Below, in pieces: positions 8,324 to 16,059 of a stretch of DNA of 28,698 nt; position 1 is the stretch's first letter, and each line of letters begins with the position of its first letter. The stretch spans positions 1 to 28,698 of the forward strand of contig CAKUUG010000023.1 in NCBI GenBank assembly GCA_934692665.1. Reading direction: 5' to 3'. Source of the DNA: an uncultured Candidatus Melainabacteria bacterium. Lineage in GTDB: Bacteria > Cyanobacteriota > Vampirovibrionia > Gastranaerophilales > Gastranaerophilaceae. The notes below the pieces were generated by a model, which was not told the DNA's origin, ran no database searches, and was given only the letters and a program-made list of their open reading frames with translations. The position numbers and the translations under genes are program-made.

Positions 8324-9912
8324 TTTTTCTTAAAATCTATATCTGTATCCAATATTGTATCCATTGCGTATTCGTAGTTAATGTTAATGAGTTTGTAGTA
8401 GTTTTTTGCTAAATTTTTCTTGATATATAATCTATATTTTCCGTCATTGTAGATTAATTTGTATTTCGGTGATTTTTCAATATACAATTCATATAACCAG
8501 CCGTTTTCCAACATATACAAATCCGGTTCATATTCCTCAACGATTGGTTTAGAGGATTCCATTTTATACATAAAGAACATTACTCTATCAAATATTTCAT
8601 AATCCCAAACCTGTTCTTGTCTTCCATCGATAAATATCTTGATGTTTGGATAGGTTTTGTATGATATATACGAGCTAAAAAAGTATGGTGCAAACAAATT
8701 ACCTTTTATGTTGTTTTCTTTTATAAATTCAACTACACTCATTGGAAAAGTTCTGATAGTTGCTTTGTTTAGAGATTTTGATATGGGAGAAGTTAATATA
8801 AAATAAAATGATATCGCAAAAACAAAAATATAAACGAGTATATCTTTTGTTAATAGCAAATATTCTTTACTTATTTCGTCAAAATTTGCTTTTTTGTAGA
8901 TATAACTGAATATTTTTTGAAATAAAAATATATAATCGTTATACAAGTATATCCCTGCACAAATTGCGTAAATCGGAATGTGTTTGTAGTGCATCCACCC
9001 CAAATAATACGTAACAAGCAAAATCAACATTTTTGAATAATTTATATTTTTAAATCTCTTTAAAATTAGTACAAAAAGATACAATGCCATAGTTAAAATT
9101 AGCAATATAACAACTTCTTTTTTAGAAAATAAATTGTGTCCGATTATTGAGTGCCATTCAATAATCCAGCTTCTATCCAAAGTTGCGCTGTGCAATAAAA
9201 ACTGTATGTATTTGCACCCCCAAGGGTTTATAAAAAATACCAAAAAGGTCGATAAAAAGATATACAAAAATTTTTTTACGGGTTTTTTGTTTAATATTCT
9301 GCCAATTACATACAAAACCAAAATCCCTACTCCTGCAATGCAGCCTCCATGGGTATTTAGCCATAATAACATTAAAAAAGGAATAGAAATCAAATAAGGA
9401 AGAGATTTTTTTGTGTCATAGTTTTTTGAGATTAATTCTAATAAAGATATTAAAATTGGTATAAAAACATATGTAAATAATTGACATCTCAAAAACATTC
9501 CCGAAGTTCCACCAAGGAAAAGAAGTGCTAATATAAGAACAAAATATTCTAAATGTAATTTCGAATATTTATAGTTATATGTGTAATGAACTCCTACCGT
9601 TACAAATATTATAGATAATGCTATTAATACGAATTTTAAAATTGTTATAGAAATTAAACCGAACTTATTTATAACCAAATACAAAAATGCACTCGACAAC
9701 CACTCAGGATCATACCAAGTGTGCGTTGGCGTGAAAGATAAAATGTCTTTATACATCACGCTTCCGGTTTGTATTACATGTTTTCCTTGAATCAATCTTG
9801 ACCACAAATCAAAATCCAAATTGTTAAAGGCATTTGACAATCCGTATGTTATCAAAATCAATAGTAAATAAAATAAAAATACTTTAACTTTTGCAAAATC
9901 AATATACTTCAT
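8320..9912 (-). CDS. GT-C-like multispanning membrane protein (copy 2)
   Basis: A 530-aa membrane protein paralogous to the one at 6126-7604. Shared landmarks are NLDFDLWSRLIQGK with YDPEW (residues 67-71), WLNTHGG (184-190), INPWG (228-232), IEWHS (251-255), and a C-terminal lobe with SSYISYKTYPN and IDGRQEQVW. The family resembles integral GT-C glycosyltransferases, where acidic residues in the first outer loop are catalytic; here D33/D35 and D68/E70 are candidates. It is the first gene of an operon with the GT2 synthase. The start has no Shine-Dalgarno and lies 6 bp after a predicted -10 element, so it may be leaderless. Envelope glycan or glycolipid assembly is the likely role. Confidence 0.87.
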   Translation of the reverse strand: MKYIDFAKVKVFLFYLLLILITYGLSNAFNNLDFDLWSRLIQGKHVIQTGSVMYKDILSFTPTHTWYDPEWLSSAFLYLVINKFGLISITILKFVLIALSIIFVTVGVHYTYNYKYSKLHLEYFVLILALLFLGGTSGMFLRCQLFTYVFIPILISLLELISKNYDTKKSLPYLISIPFLMLLWLNTHGGCIAGVGILVLYVIGRILNKKPVKKFLYIFLSTFLVFFINPWGCKYIQFLLHSATLDRSWIIEWHSIIGHNLFSKKEVVILLILTMALYLFVLILKRFKNINYSKMLILLVTYYLGWMHYKHIPIYAICAGIYLYNDYIFLFQKIFSYIYKKANFDEISKEYLLLTKDILVYIFVFAISFYFILTSPISKSLNKATIRTFPMSVVEFIKENNIKGNLFAPYFFSSYISYKTYPNIKIFIDGRQEQVWDYEIFDRVMFFMYKMESSKPIVEEYEPDLYMLENGWLYELYIEKSPKYKLIYNDGKYRLYIKKNLAKNYYKLININYEYAMDTILDTDIDFKKK

Positions 9913-9918
9913 TTTTAG

Positions 9919-9947
9919 ATTCTAGCATATTTTCTTTCTTGTGCTAA
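9919..9947 (-). promoter_or_regulatory. Predicted promoter for the GT-C/GT2 operon (leaderless start)
   Basis: Minus strand: TTAGCA (-35, 9942-9947), 17-bp spacer ending in TGC (extended -10), and TAGAAT (-10, 9919-9924). Six bases (CTAAAA) separate the -10 from the ATG at 9912, so transcription would begin at or next to the start codon. Confidence 0.6.
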
Positions 9948-9969
9948 TTTCTTAATATTTCACAATACT

Positions 9970-11208
9970 TTATTTTGCATCTTTCAATCCAGGTTCAAGG
10001 CTCGAACCTGTTCTTAATTTTCTAAACAAAAATTGAATTTTAGGTAAAACAACTGCAAGTAAAATGCTGCTGATTGCGACATTTGCGATAATATTGAAGG
10101 CTTTTGCTTTGTATGCTTTTTTGACAAAATCGTCAAAAGAATCAGTTTTTTTAGCATCGTTGATAAACTCTTTTATAGAACTGATCAACTCGTTAACTTT
10201 TTCGGTATCGACGAATTTTCTTGGATCACGTACGTTGTTGTCCAAATAATTAACAAGCCCTTGTTCTTTTGCAATTTGTGAAAAAGTTGTCTTTGGGTTT
10301 GTGTCAAAAAAATCGATTATTGCTTTTTCTGTTGTGTCTTTTGGTAGGATAAATTTATTCTCTTTTATTTCGTTTACAAAAGTCGAATTTTTTAGAATTT
10401 TTGGGTCTAGTTGTGTATTGGTTTTGAATATTTTTTTTGTTAGCACATTTAAACATTTTTCTATTTTTTTTGGTGCTCTATAATTCAGATAGCACATTCC
10501 TGCCATCTTTAGTGCTAATTCTTCTTTTTCATTTCTGTTTCTGCCTGTTTTTATTCTTCCCAGACTCAAACCTCCATCTAAAAGTAACATTTTTTGCAGT
10601 TGTGAAATATTTAAAACATCTACTTTCCCTGTAAAAGATGGTGATTTGGATGTATTTTTCAAAAAATCATCCATTTTTATAAAGTTTTTTGTATCTTTTT
10701 TCTTTTTTTCTTCCATTTTCTTTTTTGTAAAATTGAAATTAATTTTAGGAAGAATAAAACCCATAACTACAATCGGAATAATGGTAGAAGCAGCCAATTT
10801 TCCAATCTGTAGTGATTTAAATTTATTTTTATTGTTTTTTAAATAAACCAGTTCAGCTACTTCGTTTTTTGCAACATCTTTGAATTTTTTTATATTAGTA
10901 TCAAGACCTTGGTTTTGCGTTTCTTTGAACAATTTTGTACTTATTTCAGGTGAAAAACCTTTTGATTTAATAAAAGTATCCGAGAGCTTTTCGATTAGCG
11001 GTATTCCTCCGAGCCACACGGCCGATGTTCCATATTCATCAATAAATCTTTCTCTTGTTGCTTGTTTTGCAATGAATTTTGATTCTTTTGCATTTTGTTT
11101 GTATGTCATTGAAACTTTTGCAACATTTTCTATGCCGCAATCCCTGACGAATAATGGCCAAATGCTATTGTTGTTGCCTAGTGCAGATAAAATATTTGTA
11201 ACAGTCAT
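9970..11208 (-). CDS. Hypothetical protein with two membrane helices and internal repeat, 412 aa
   Basis: I do not recognise a named domain. The N-terminal ~130 residues are soluble and contain conserved-looking segments (GNNNSIWPLFVRDCG at 11-25, DEYGTSAVWLGGIPL at 57-71). One membrane helix spans about 136-156 and another about 371-390. Both end in a near-identical block, ILPKINFNF and VLPKIQFLF, each followed by basic residues, so the protein looks built from two related membrane units. The ~215 residues between them are charged and start with a low-complexity lysine run and a PSFTG motif (190-194). The start is supported by AGGAG seven bases upstream of ATG. A leader of about 160 nt with switch-like complementarity precedes it. 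Function unknown; probably an inner-membrane protein. Confidence 0.78.
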   Translation of the reverse strand: MTVTNILSALGNNNSIWPLFVRDCGIENVAKVSMTYKQNAKESKFIAKQATRERFIDEYGTSAVWLGGIPLIEKLSDTFIKSKGFSPEISTKLFKETQNQGLDTNIKKFKDVAKNEVAELVYLKNNKNKFKSLQIGKLAASTIIPIVVMGFILPKINFNFTKKKMEEKKKKDTKNFIKMDDFLKNTSKSPSFTGKVDVLNISQLQKMLLLDGGLSLGRIKTGRNRNEKEELALKMAGMCYLNYRAPKKIEKCLNVLTKKIFKTNTQLDPKILKNSTFVNEIKENKFILPKDTTEKAIIDFFDTNPKTTFSQIAKEQGLVNYLDNNVRDPRKFVDTEKVNELISSIKEFINDAKKTDSFDDFVKKAYKAKAFNIIANVAISSILLAVVLPKIQFLFRKLRTGSSLEPGLKDAK

Positions 11209-11225
11209 AATTTCTCCTAAAGTTA

Positions 11226-11325
11226 AAAATAATACTCTTTCGCAGTTCCTGAAAGGGTATTAAAAAGAATTATGAAATATTATTTACCTGCGTTTCAAAA
11301 TCCCAGATTACCCCTTCAGGATAAT
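11226..11325 (-). promoter_or_regulatory. Attenuator-like structured leader upstream of the 412-aa gene
   Basis: Read on the minus strand, two local hairpins occur. The first is ATTATCC-TGAAG-GGGTAAT (11325-11307). The second pairs AATACCCTTTC with GAAAGAGTATT (11261-11251 and 11241-11231, one C-A mismatch, 9-nt loop) and is followed by ATTTTT, like an intrinsic terminator just upstream of the AGGAG ribosome site. In addition, TCCTGAAGGGGTA (11321-11309) is complementary over 13 positions, with one G-U, to TACCCTTTCAGGA (11259-11247). That long-range duplex would disrupt both local hairpins, the hallmark of a terminator/antiterminator switch. No known riboswitch class is recognised. Confidence 0.45.
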
Positions 11326-11376
11326 ATGAGAATGATGATGTAAAATAATATTTTTTCTAAAAACTGTCATAAATTG

Positions 11377-11405
11377 ATACTATCATAGAAATTTTTTAAA
11401 TACAA
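11377..11405 (-). promoter_or_regulatory. Predicted promoter of the 412-aa gene
   Basis: Minus strand: TTGTAT (-35, 11400-11405), 17-bp spacer, TAGTAT (-10, 11377-11382). A start near 11370 would give a ~160-nt leader. The -35 overlaps one arm of the inverted repeat at 11402-11458. Confidence 0.5.
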
Positions 11406-11458
11406 TACTTTTTAATTGCTTTCGTACAAGGCTTTTGCATTTTTTTGTAAAGTATTGT
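11402..11458. repeat. Inverted repeat with 10-bp arms
   Basis: ACAATACTTT (11402-11411) and AAAGTATTGT (11449-11458) are perfect inverted copies separated by 37 bp. The interior contains a smaller GCTTT/AAGGC hairpin. One arm overlaps the predicted -35 of the 412-aa gene, so it could be an operator or a cruciform-forming element. The DNA is AT-rich, so chance is not excluded. Confidence 0.4.
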
Positions 11459-11543
11459 TAATTTCGTATATATTAATTAAATACCAAAAAGCAATTATTT
11501 AATTTAAAAAAACTTTATTAAAGAGTAAGGAAACAAAAAGAAA

Positions 11544-11578
11544 TTAAAAAAAATAAAAATAAAAATAAAAATAAAAAA
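11544..11578. repeat. TAAAAA simple-sequence tract
   Basis: An almost pure A/T tract containing four consecutive TAAAAA-type units. Such tracts are prone to length variation. Confidence 0.8.
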
Positions 11579-11615
11579 GAATTATTTTACTCTCTCTTGA
11601 TATCCTCGTGTTTAT

Positions 11616-11648
11616 AAATGTTTGAACAAGTTTCAAACATTTTTTTTA
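11616..11648 (+). terminator. Orphan intrinsic terminator, plus strand
   Basis: A perfect 9-bp stem ATGTTTGAA (11618-11626) / TTCAAACAT (11632-11640) with a 5-nt loop is followed by eight T. The minus-strand side lacks a comparable T-run, so it acts rightward. The nearest plus-strand gene upstream ends at 7604, so it may end an unannotated small RNA. Confidence 0.75.
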
Positions 11649-11712
11649 TTTATAAAATCTAATAGCAATTTTTGTGATAAAAAATACTTTATTAATATAT
11701 CGAGAAATTATA

Positions 11713-12588
11713 ATGGAAGAGTATAAGTTAAATCAATTTGAATATAATAGCTACATCACCTCTCCAACATGTGCAAATACTGAAAAACTATCAACAAATG
11801 AATCTATATTTGATATAGCCGGCGTAAAAGCAGTTGCACACAGAGGCGATAGTGATGACGCACCTGAAAATACACTGCCTGCTTTTGAATTAGCAAAAGA
11901 AAACGGCTATGATTTTGTAGAGTGTGATATTTCTTGGACAAATGACGATGTTCCGGTACTTTTGCATGATAGTACAATCAACAGGACAATTGGTGAATCT
12001 TTGCTTTCTGGTTTTATGTTTCCAAAATACTGTTCTGATTTGAGCTATGAAGAAATTTCTAAATACGATTTTGGTTCTTGGTTCAGTAAACAATATGCCG
12101 ATACCAAAATACCTACATTTGATGAAATGCTTGATTGCTGTAAAGAAAATGATTTAAATGTTTATGTAGAGATAAAGGATAATGTTGATTTTGACATAGA
12201 AAAAGCACAAAAGCTCATAAATTCCGTCGCTGAAAAAAATCTTCAAAACAACGTAACTTGGATTAGTTTTAATGATGATTATCTGGAAATTATAAAAAAT
12301 CTATCAAATGATTCGAGAATTGGATATTTGTCAGAGTCGAAAATTACTCAAGATACTATAGATACTTTGGACAATTTGAAAACAAATGACAATGAAGTTT
12401 TTCTTAATATAAAAAGTTCAAAAGTTAAAAAAGAAGGCGTAGAATTGTTAAATAATGCAGGTTACGATTTTGAATCTTGGACAGTTAATGATATTGATGA
12501 ATTAGAAAATTTATTTGAACTAGGCTGCAGCGGAATTACAACAGACACCCTTTCAAAGGATGAAATTGAAAATACCTTTTACCAGTAA
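11713..12588 (+). CDS. Glycerophosphodiester phosphodiesterase
   Basis: A 291-aa GDPD-family hydrolase (TIM barrel) expected to cleave glycerophosphodiesters into glycerol-3-phosphate and an alcohol. Catalytic and metal-binding signatures are visible: AHRGDSDDAPENTLPAF (H43, R44, E52), D-F-V-E-C-D (E70, D72), PVLLHDSTINRT (H85), VYVEIKDN and ESWTVND near the end. No signal peptide is present, so it is likely cytoplasmic; the first ~35 residues are an Asn/Glu-rich tail not needed by the fold. An upstream GTG at 11674 is in frame, but ATG 11713 has GAG nine bases ahead and gives a protein closer to family length. It overlaps the minus-strand ART-like gene tail-to-tail by 10 bp. Confidence 0.92.
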   Translation: MEEYKLNQFEYNSYITSPTCANTEKLSTNESIFDIAGVKAVAHRGDSDDAPENTLPAFELAKENGYDFVECDISWTNDDVPVLLHDSTINRTIGESLLSGFMFPKYCSDLSYEEISKYDFGSWFSKQYADTKIPTFDEMLDCCKENDLNVYVEIKDNVDFDIEKAQKLINSVAEKNLQNNVTWISFNDDYLEIIKNLSNDSRIGYLSESKITQDTIDTLDNLKTNDNEVFLNIKSSKVKKEGVELLNNAGYDFESWTVNDIDELENLFELGCSGITTDTLSKDEIENTFYQ

Positions 12589-13232
12589 TATGGTGCTAAT
12601 TCCATACATTTATCATTTAAAACAACATAAGCACCTGTACCATACCCTGAAGAAGCATACAACAAATCTATACCCATATCGTTGCACAAAAGGTTGTGAG
12701 AATATTTGTTGATTGCTTTTTCTGTATTGCCGGAAGTCAATTTAGAAACAGAGTTTAAAATTTCTTCATTTCCTAAAACAGAATCGTAAAATCTATTTTC
12801 AAAAATGGGAAATTTTTCTTTATTTCCGATATAAGTACCTTCTATAGGAACCGATCCTCCTCCTTGTTCTATTCCTACTTGGACTGTCGGTGCAAAATAT
12901 ACCCCTGGGCCACATCTCATTCTGGATGTTTTTTGCCAATCAAGACCATTTGCAATAATATCTTTTGCAACTTCTTTTGTAGAAGTGCAATGAATCAAAG
13001 ATAAATATCTGCTGGGTCTTGTTGAGATAATTGAATTTTCAAAAAATTCTTTTATTGTACCTGTAAAAACTTCACCATTTGTTTTTGTAAATTCAAAACT
13101 CTTTTTGTCTAAAAAATTTTTGATATTTTTTTCTTCATTAATGCCGCAAAATTTTACATCCGAACATCTTGTGTATGATGGTATTTTATTTTGTTGTCTA
13201 AAATTTGAAAAATTTACTAAACCAATATTCAT
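12579..13232 (-). CDS. PARP/ART-like (ADP-ribosyltransferase-fold) protein
   Basis: A 217-aa protein whose second half follows the order of PARP-type catalytic domains: LIHCTS (H81, matching the NAD-binding H-G), then ANGLDW, a GPGVYFAP block (109-115, Y112 matching the conserved Tyr of G.GIYF), and a terminal AYVVLNDKCMELAPYY resembling the '(E)Y-V-V-Y...I.P.Y' strand. The residue at the classical catalytic Glu position appears to be Ala201, so it could be a mono-ADP-ribosyltransferase of the H-Y-x type, an RNA 2'-phosphotransferase-like enzyme, or inactive. The N-terminal 75 residues are unlike known domains and include VKFCG. No signal peptide. AGGAA precedes the ATG. Assignment of the fold is by motif only. 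Confidence 0.55.
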   Translation of the reverse strand: MNIGLVNFSNFRQQNKIPSYTRCSDVKFCGINEEKNIKNFLDKKSFEFTKTNGEVFTGTIKEFFENSIISTRPSRYLSLIHCTSTKEVAKDIIANGLDWQKTSRMRCGPGVYFAPTVQVGIEQGGGSVPIEGTYIGNKEKFPIFENRFYDSVLGNEEILNSVSKLTSGNTEKAINKYSHNLLCNDMGIDLLYASSGYGTGAYVVLNDKCMELAPYYW

Positions 13233-13285
13233 TAAAAAATTCCTACACTATCTACTTATATAAAACACCTAAGAAAAATAAATTG

Positions 13286-13320
13286 TTAAAAAATAGCACT
13301 TCAATAATAGAAGTGCTATT
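13286..13320 (-). terminator. Intrinsic terminator of ppdK
   Basis: AATAGCACTTC (13292-13302) and GAAGTGCTATT (13310-13320) form an 11-bp stem with a 7-nt loop. On the minus strand it is followed by a T-run. It lies just past the ppdK stop codon and before the ART-like gene. Confidence 0.9.
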
Positions 13321-13338
13321 TAATATATTTTAAATAAG

Positions 13339-15984
13339 TTATTTATTTTCAACAACTGCTTGTGCTGCAGCAAGTTTTGCTTGAGGAATTCTGAATGGTG
13401 AACAAGAAACATAATCTAGTCCGATTTTGTAACAGAATTTAACAGAATCAGGGTCACCACCGTGTTCGCCACATACACCGCCAACTAGAGATGAATTAAC
13501 TGCTTTACCTTTGGTCATAGACATTTCAACCAGTTGACCAACGCCTTTTGTATCTAATGAAGCAAAAGGATTAAACGGAAGAATTTTATCTTCTACGTAT
13601 TTGTTTAAGAATTTACCTTCTGCATCATCTCTAGAAAAACCGAATGTCATTTGTGTTAAGTCATTCGTGCCGAATGAGAAAAATTCTGCATATTGTGCAA
13701 TTTCATCAGCAGTAAGTGCTGCACGAGGAATTTCAATCATTGTACCAAATTTGTATTCAACTTCGACACCTTTTTCTTGCATAACTTGTTTTGCAACACG
13801 TACAAGAATTTCTTTAGCAACTTTTAATTCATTTACATGTCCAATTAAAGGAATCATAACCCAAGGTTTAACATCTAAACCTTCTTTTTTAAGGTCACAA
13901 CAAGCTTCAAAAATTGCTCTTACTTGCATTTCATTTATTTCAGGATAAGTCAAACCTAATCTGCAACCACGAAGACCCATCATTGGGTTTGATTCAGATA
14001 GGGTTTCTACTATGTGAAGCAATTCTTCTTTCTTTGTTGCATCTTCGCCTCTAGCCTTCATACCTGCAACTTCTGCAATTAAGGTTTCTTTATCAGGTAA
14101 AAATTCATGAAGCGGTGGGTCAAGCAATCTGATTGTCATGTGGTGGTTAGAACCAAGTGCTTTAAACATTGCGTAAAAATCAGCATATTGCATAGGCAAT
14201 AACTTGTCTAGCGCTTCTTTTCTAGCTTCTTTTGTGCCTGCAATAATCATTTTTTGTACCCAAGGAAGTCTATCAGGGTCCATAAACATGTGTTCGGTTC
14301 TACACAAACCTACACCTTCTGCACCAAATTTTAATGCATTTTCGATATCTTTTGGGGTGTCTGCATTGGCTTCAACTTCCATTGTTCTGATTTCATCAAC
14401 CCAAGAGAAGAATTCGTTCCAATTTTCATCGATTTTTGCATCGACTAATTTAACAGCACCTTCCATTACGATACCTTTTCCGCCATCTAAAGAAATAACG
14501 TCATTTTTATGGTAAACTGTGCCATCGCAACCTGTTAAAGTTTCATTTACTAAGTCGATTTTGATATCTTCGCAACCTGAAACACAAGGTTTTCCCATAC
14601 CTTTTGCAACAACGGCAGCGTGAGATGTTGCACCTCCACGAAGGGTCAACACGCCTTGAGATACTGCCATACCGTGGATATCATCAGGACAAGTTTCAAC
14701 ACGAACAAGTATTACTTTTTCGCCTTTTTCACCACGTTCGGCTGCCTCTTCTGTATCGAATACGATTTTTCCGACAGCAGCACCCGGAGAAGCATCTACA
14801 CCTTGACCGATTTTATGAGCATTTTTTAGAGCATCAGCATCAAAACAAGGAAGAAGTATTTGATTTACGGAATAAGGATCAACTAATTGGATTGCACGTT
14901 CTTTTGTGATTATGCCTTCTTTGTGTAAATCAACTGCGATTTTTACGGCAGCTGTTGCTGTTCTTTTACCGTTTCTTGTTTGCAGAATCCACAATTTGCC
15001 ACGTTCTATCGTAAATTCCATATCTTGAACATCTTTATATCCTAATTCAAGTTTTTTTGCAATATCAACATACTGACGATACAAGTCAGGCATTTCTGTT
15101 TCCAATTCAGCAATAGGTTTTGGCGTTCTGATACCTGCAACGACGTCTTCGCCTTGAGCGTTTGTCAAATATTCACCATAAAATTTGTTTTCGCCTGTAG
15201 CGGGGTTTCTTGTGAATGATACGCCTGTAGCACAATCATCACCCATATTACCAAATACCATTGTTTGAACATTGACTGCTGTACCAAAATTGTGGTCAAT
15301 TTTGTTCATTGTTCTATATGCAACTGCACGAGGAATGTTCCAAGAACGGAAAACAGCCTCGATTGCTTCTTGCAATTGTATGTAAGGGTCTTGTGGAAAA
15401 TCTTTTCCTGTTACTTCTTTAATAATATTTTTGTATATAGGAATCAAAGATTTCCATCCTTCGGCTGAGATTTGAGTATCTTCTTTAACGTTTTCACGTT
15501 CTTTTAATTTTTCAACTTCGGATTCAAAGTATTTTTGTCTATCCATTTCCCAAGCAACTGAACCAAACATCGTTAAAAATCTTCTGTATGAATCATAGCA
15601 AAATCTTGGATTATTGGTTAAATTAATCATAGCTTCTACAGTTTGGTCATTTAAGCCCAAATTAAGTATAGTTTCCATCATACCGGGCATAGAAACTCTA
15701 GCACCGGATCTTACTGAAACCAACAGTGGATTTTTGCTGTCGCCAAATTTTTTGCCGGTTTGGTTTTCTATATCTAAAAGTGCTTTTTTAACTTCATCCA
15801 TTAAGCCGTCAGGCATTTTATTTCCTGCGTTTATATATTCCATACAAACTTCGGTGGTAATTGTTAACCCTGGAGGTACAGGCAAACCTAAGTTTGTCAT
15901 TTCTGCTAAGTTAGCACCTTTACCGCCAAGGAGGTTTCTCAAGTCAGCGTTGCCTTCTCTAAAGAGCCATACACGTTTTTGCAT
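13339..15984 (-). CDS. ppdK: Pyruvate, phosphate dikinase
   Basis: An 881-aa enzyme interconverting pyruvate, ATP and phosphate with phosphoenolpyruvate, AMP and pyrophosphate. All three domains are visible: the N-terminal ATP-grasp (GGKGANLAEM, VRSGARVSMPGMM), the central phosphohistidine domain with GGATSHAAVVAKGMGKPCV (phosphorylated H455), and the C-terminal PEP/pyruvate TIM barrel with GLCRTEHMF, GTNDLTQ and GGVCGEHGGDP (C838). Length matches bacterial PPDK. A strong GGAGG precedes the ATG and a terminator follows, so it is probably monocistronic. In an anaerobe it would run glycolysis with pyrophosphate-linked ATP yield or support gluconeogenesis; direction cannot be read here. Confidence 0.99.
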   Translation of the reverse strand: MQKRVWLFREGNADLRNLLGGKGANLAEMTNLGLPVPPGLTITTEVCMEYINAGNKMPDGLMDEVKKALLDIENQTGKKFGDSKNPLLVSVRSGARVSMPGMMETILNLGLNDQTVEAMINLTNNPRFCYDSYRRFLTMFGSVAWEMDRQKYFESEVEKLKERENVKEDTQISAEGWKSLIPIYKNIIKEVTGKDFPQDPYIQLQEAIEAVFRSWNIPRAVAYRTMNKIDHNFGTAVNVQTMVFGNMGDDCATGVSFTRNPATGENKFYGEYLTNAQGEDVVAGIRTPKPIAELETEMPDLYRQYVDIAKKLELGYKDVQDMEFTIERGKLWILQTRNGKRTATAAVKIAVDLHKEGIITKERAIQLVDPYSVNQILLPCFDADALKNAHKIGQGVDASPGAAVGKIVFDTEEAAERGEKGEKVILVRVETCPDDIHGMAVSQGVLTLRGGATSHAAVVAKGMGKPCVSGCEDIKIDLVNETLTGCDGTVYHKNDVISLDGGKGIVMEGAVKLVDAKIDENWNEFFSWVDEIRTMEVEANADTPKDIENALKFGAEGVGLCRTEHMFMDPDRLPWVQKMIIAGTKEARKEALDKLLPMQYADFYAMFKALGSNHHMTIRLLDPPLHEFLPDKETLIAEVAGMKARGEDATKKEELLHIVETLSESNPMMGLRGCRLGLTYPEINEMQVRAIFEACCDLKKEGLDVKPWVMIPLIGHVNELKVAKEILVRVAKQVMQEKGVEVEYKFGTMIEIPRAALTADEIAQYAEFFSFGTNDLTQMTFGFSRDDAEGKFLNKYVEDKILPFNPFASLDTKGVGQLVEMSMTKGKAVNSSLVGGVCGEHGGDPDSVKFCYKIGLDYVSCSPFRIPQAKLAAAQAVVENK

Positions 15985-16059
15985 TAAGTTCCTCCAAATT
16001 TCTATTTTATCTTATAACACAATTTTATTAAAAATTTTATCAAAAAAACACATTAAACA

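Larger units (their letters stand above)
11209..11712. other. Long gene-free region between the 412-aa gene and the GDPD gene
   Basis: About 500 bp with no convincing coding frame on either strand. From left to right it holds the attenuator-like leader and promoter of the minus-strand 412-aa gene, the 57-bp inverted repeat, a very AT-rich stretch, a simple repeat of TAAAAA units (11544-11578), and an intrinsic terminator pointing right (11616-11648) that has no plus-strand gene upstream of it. A weak plus-strand promoter for the GDPD gene may lie in 11672-11700 (TTGTGA, then ATATAT at 17 bp). Confidence 0.6.

Noticed and set aside
9988..10010. GGTTCAAGGCTCGAACC-like palindrome resembling a tRNA T-arm
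   Set aside because: It encodes the C-terminal residues of the 412-aa protein, and no acceptor, D-arm or anticodon arm can be drawn around it.
11209..11325. Match of the leader to TPP, c-di-GMP or other known riboswitches
   Set aside because: Fragments such as GGGGTA or GCGAAAGAG recall known cores, but the order and the remaining conserved elements are missing.
9962..11458. ACAATACTTT present three times (9962, 11402 and inverted at 11449)
   Set aside because: A 10-mer of this composition can recur by chance in such AT-rich DNA; only the paired inverted copies were kept as a finding.
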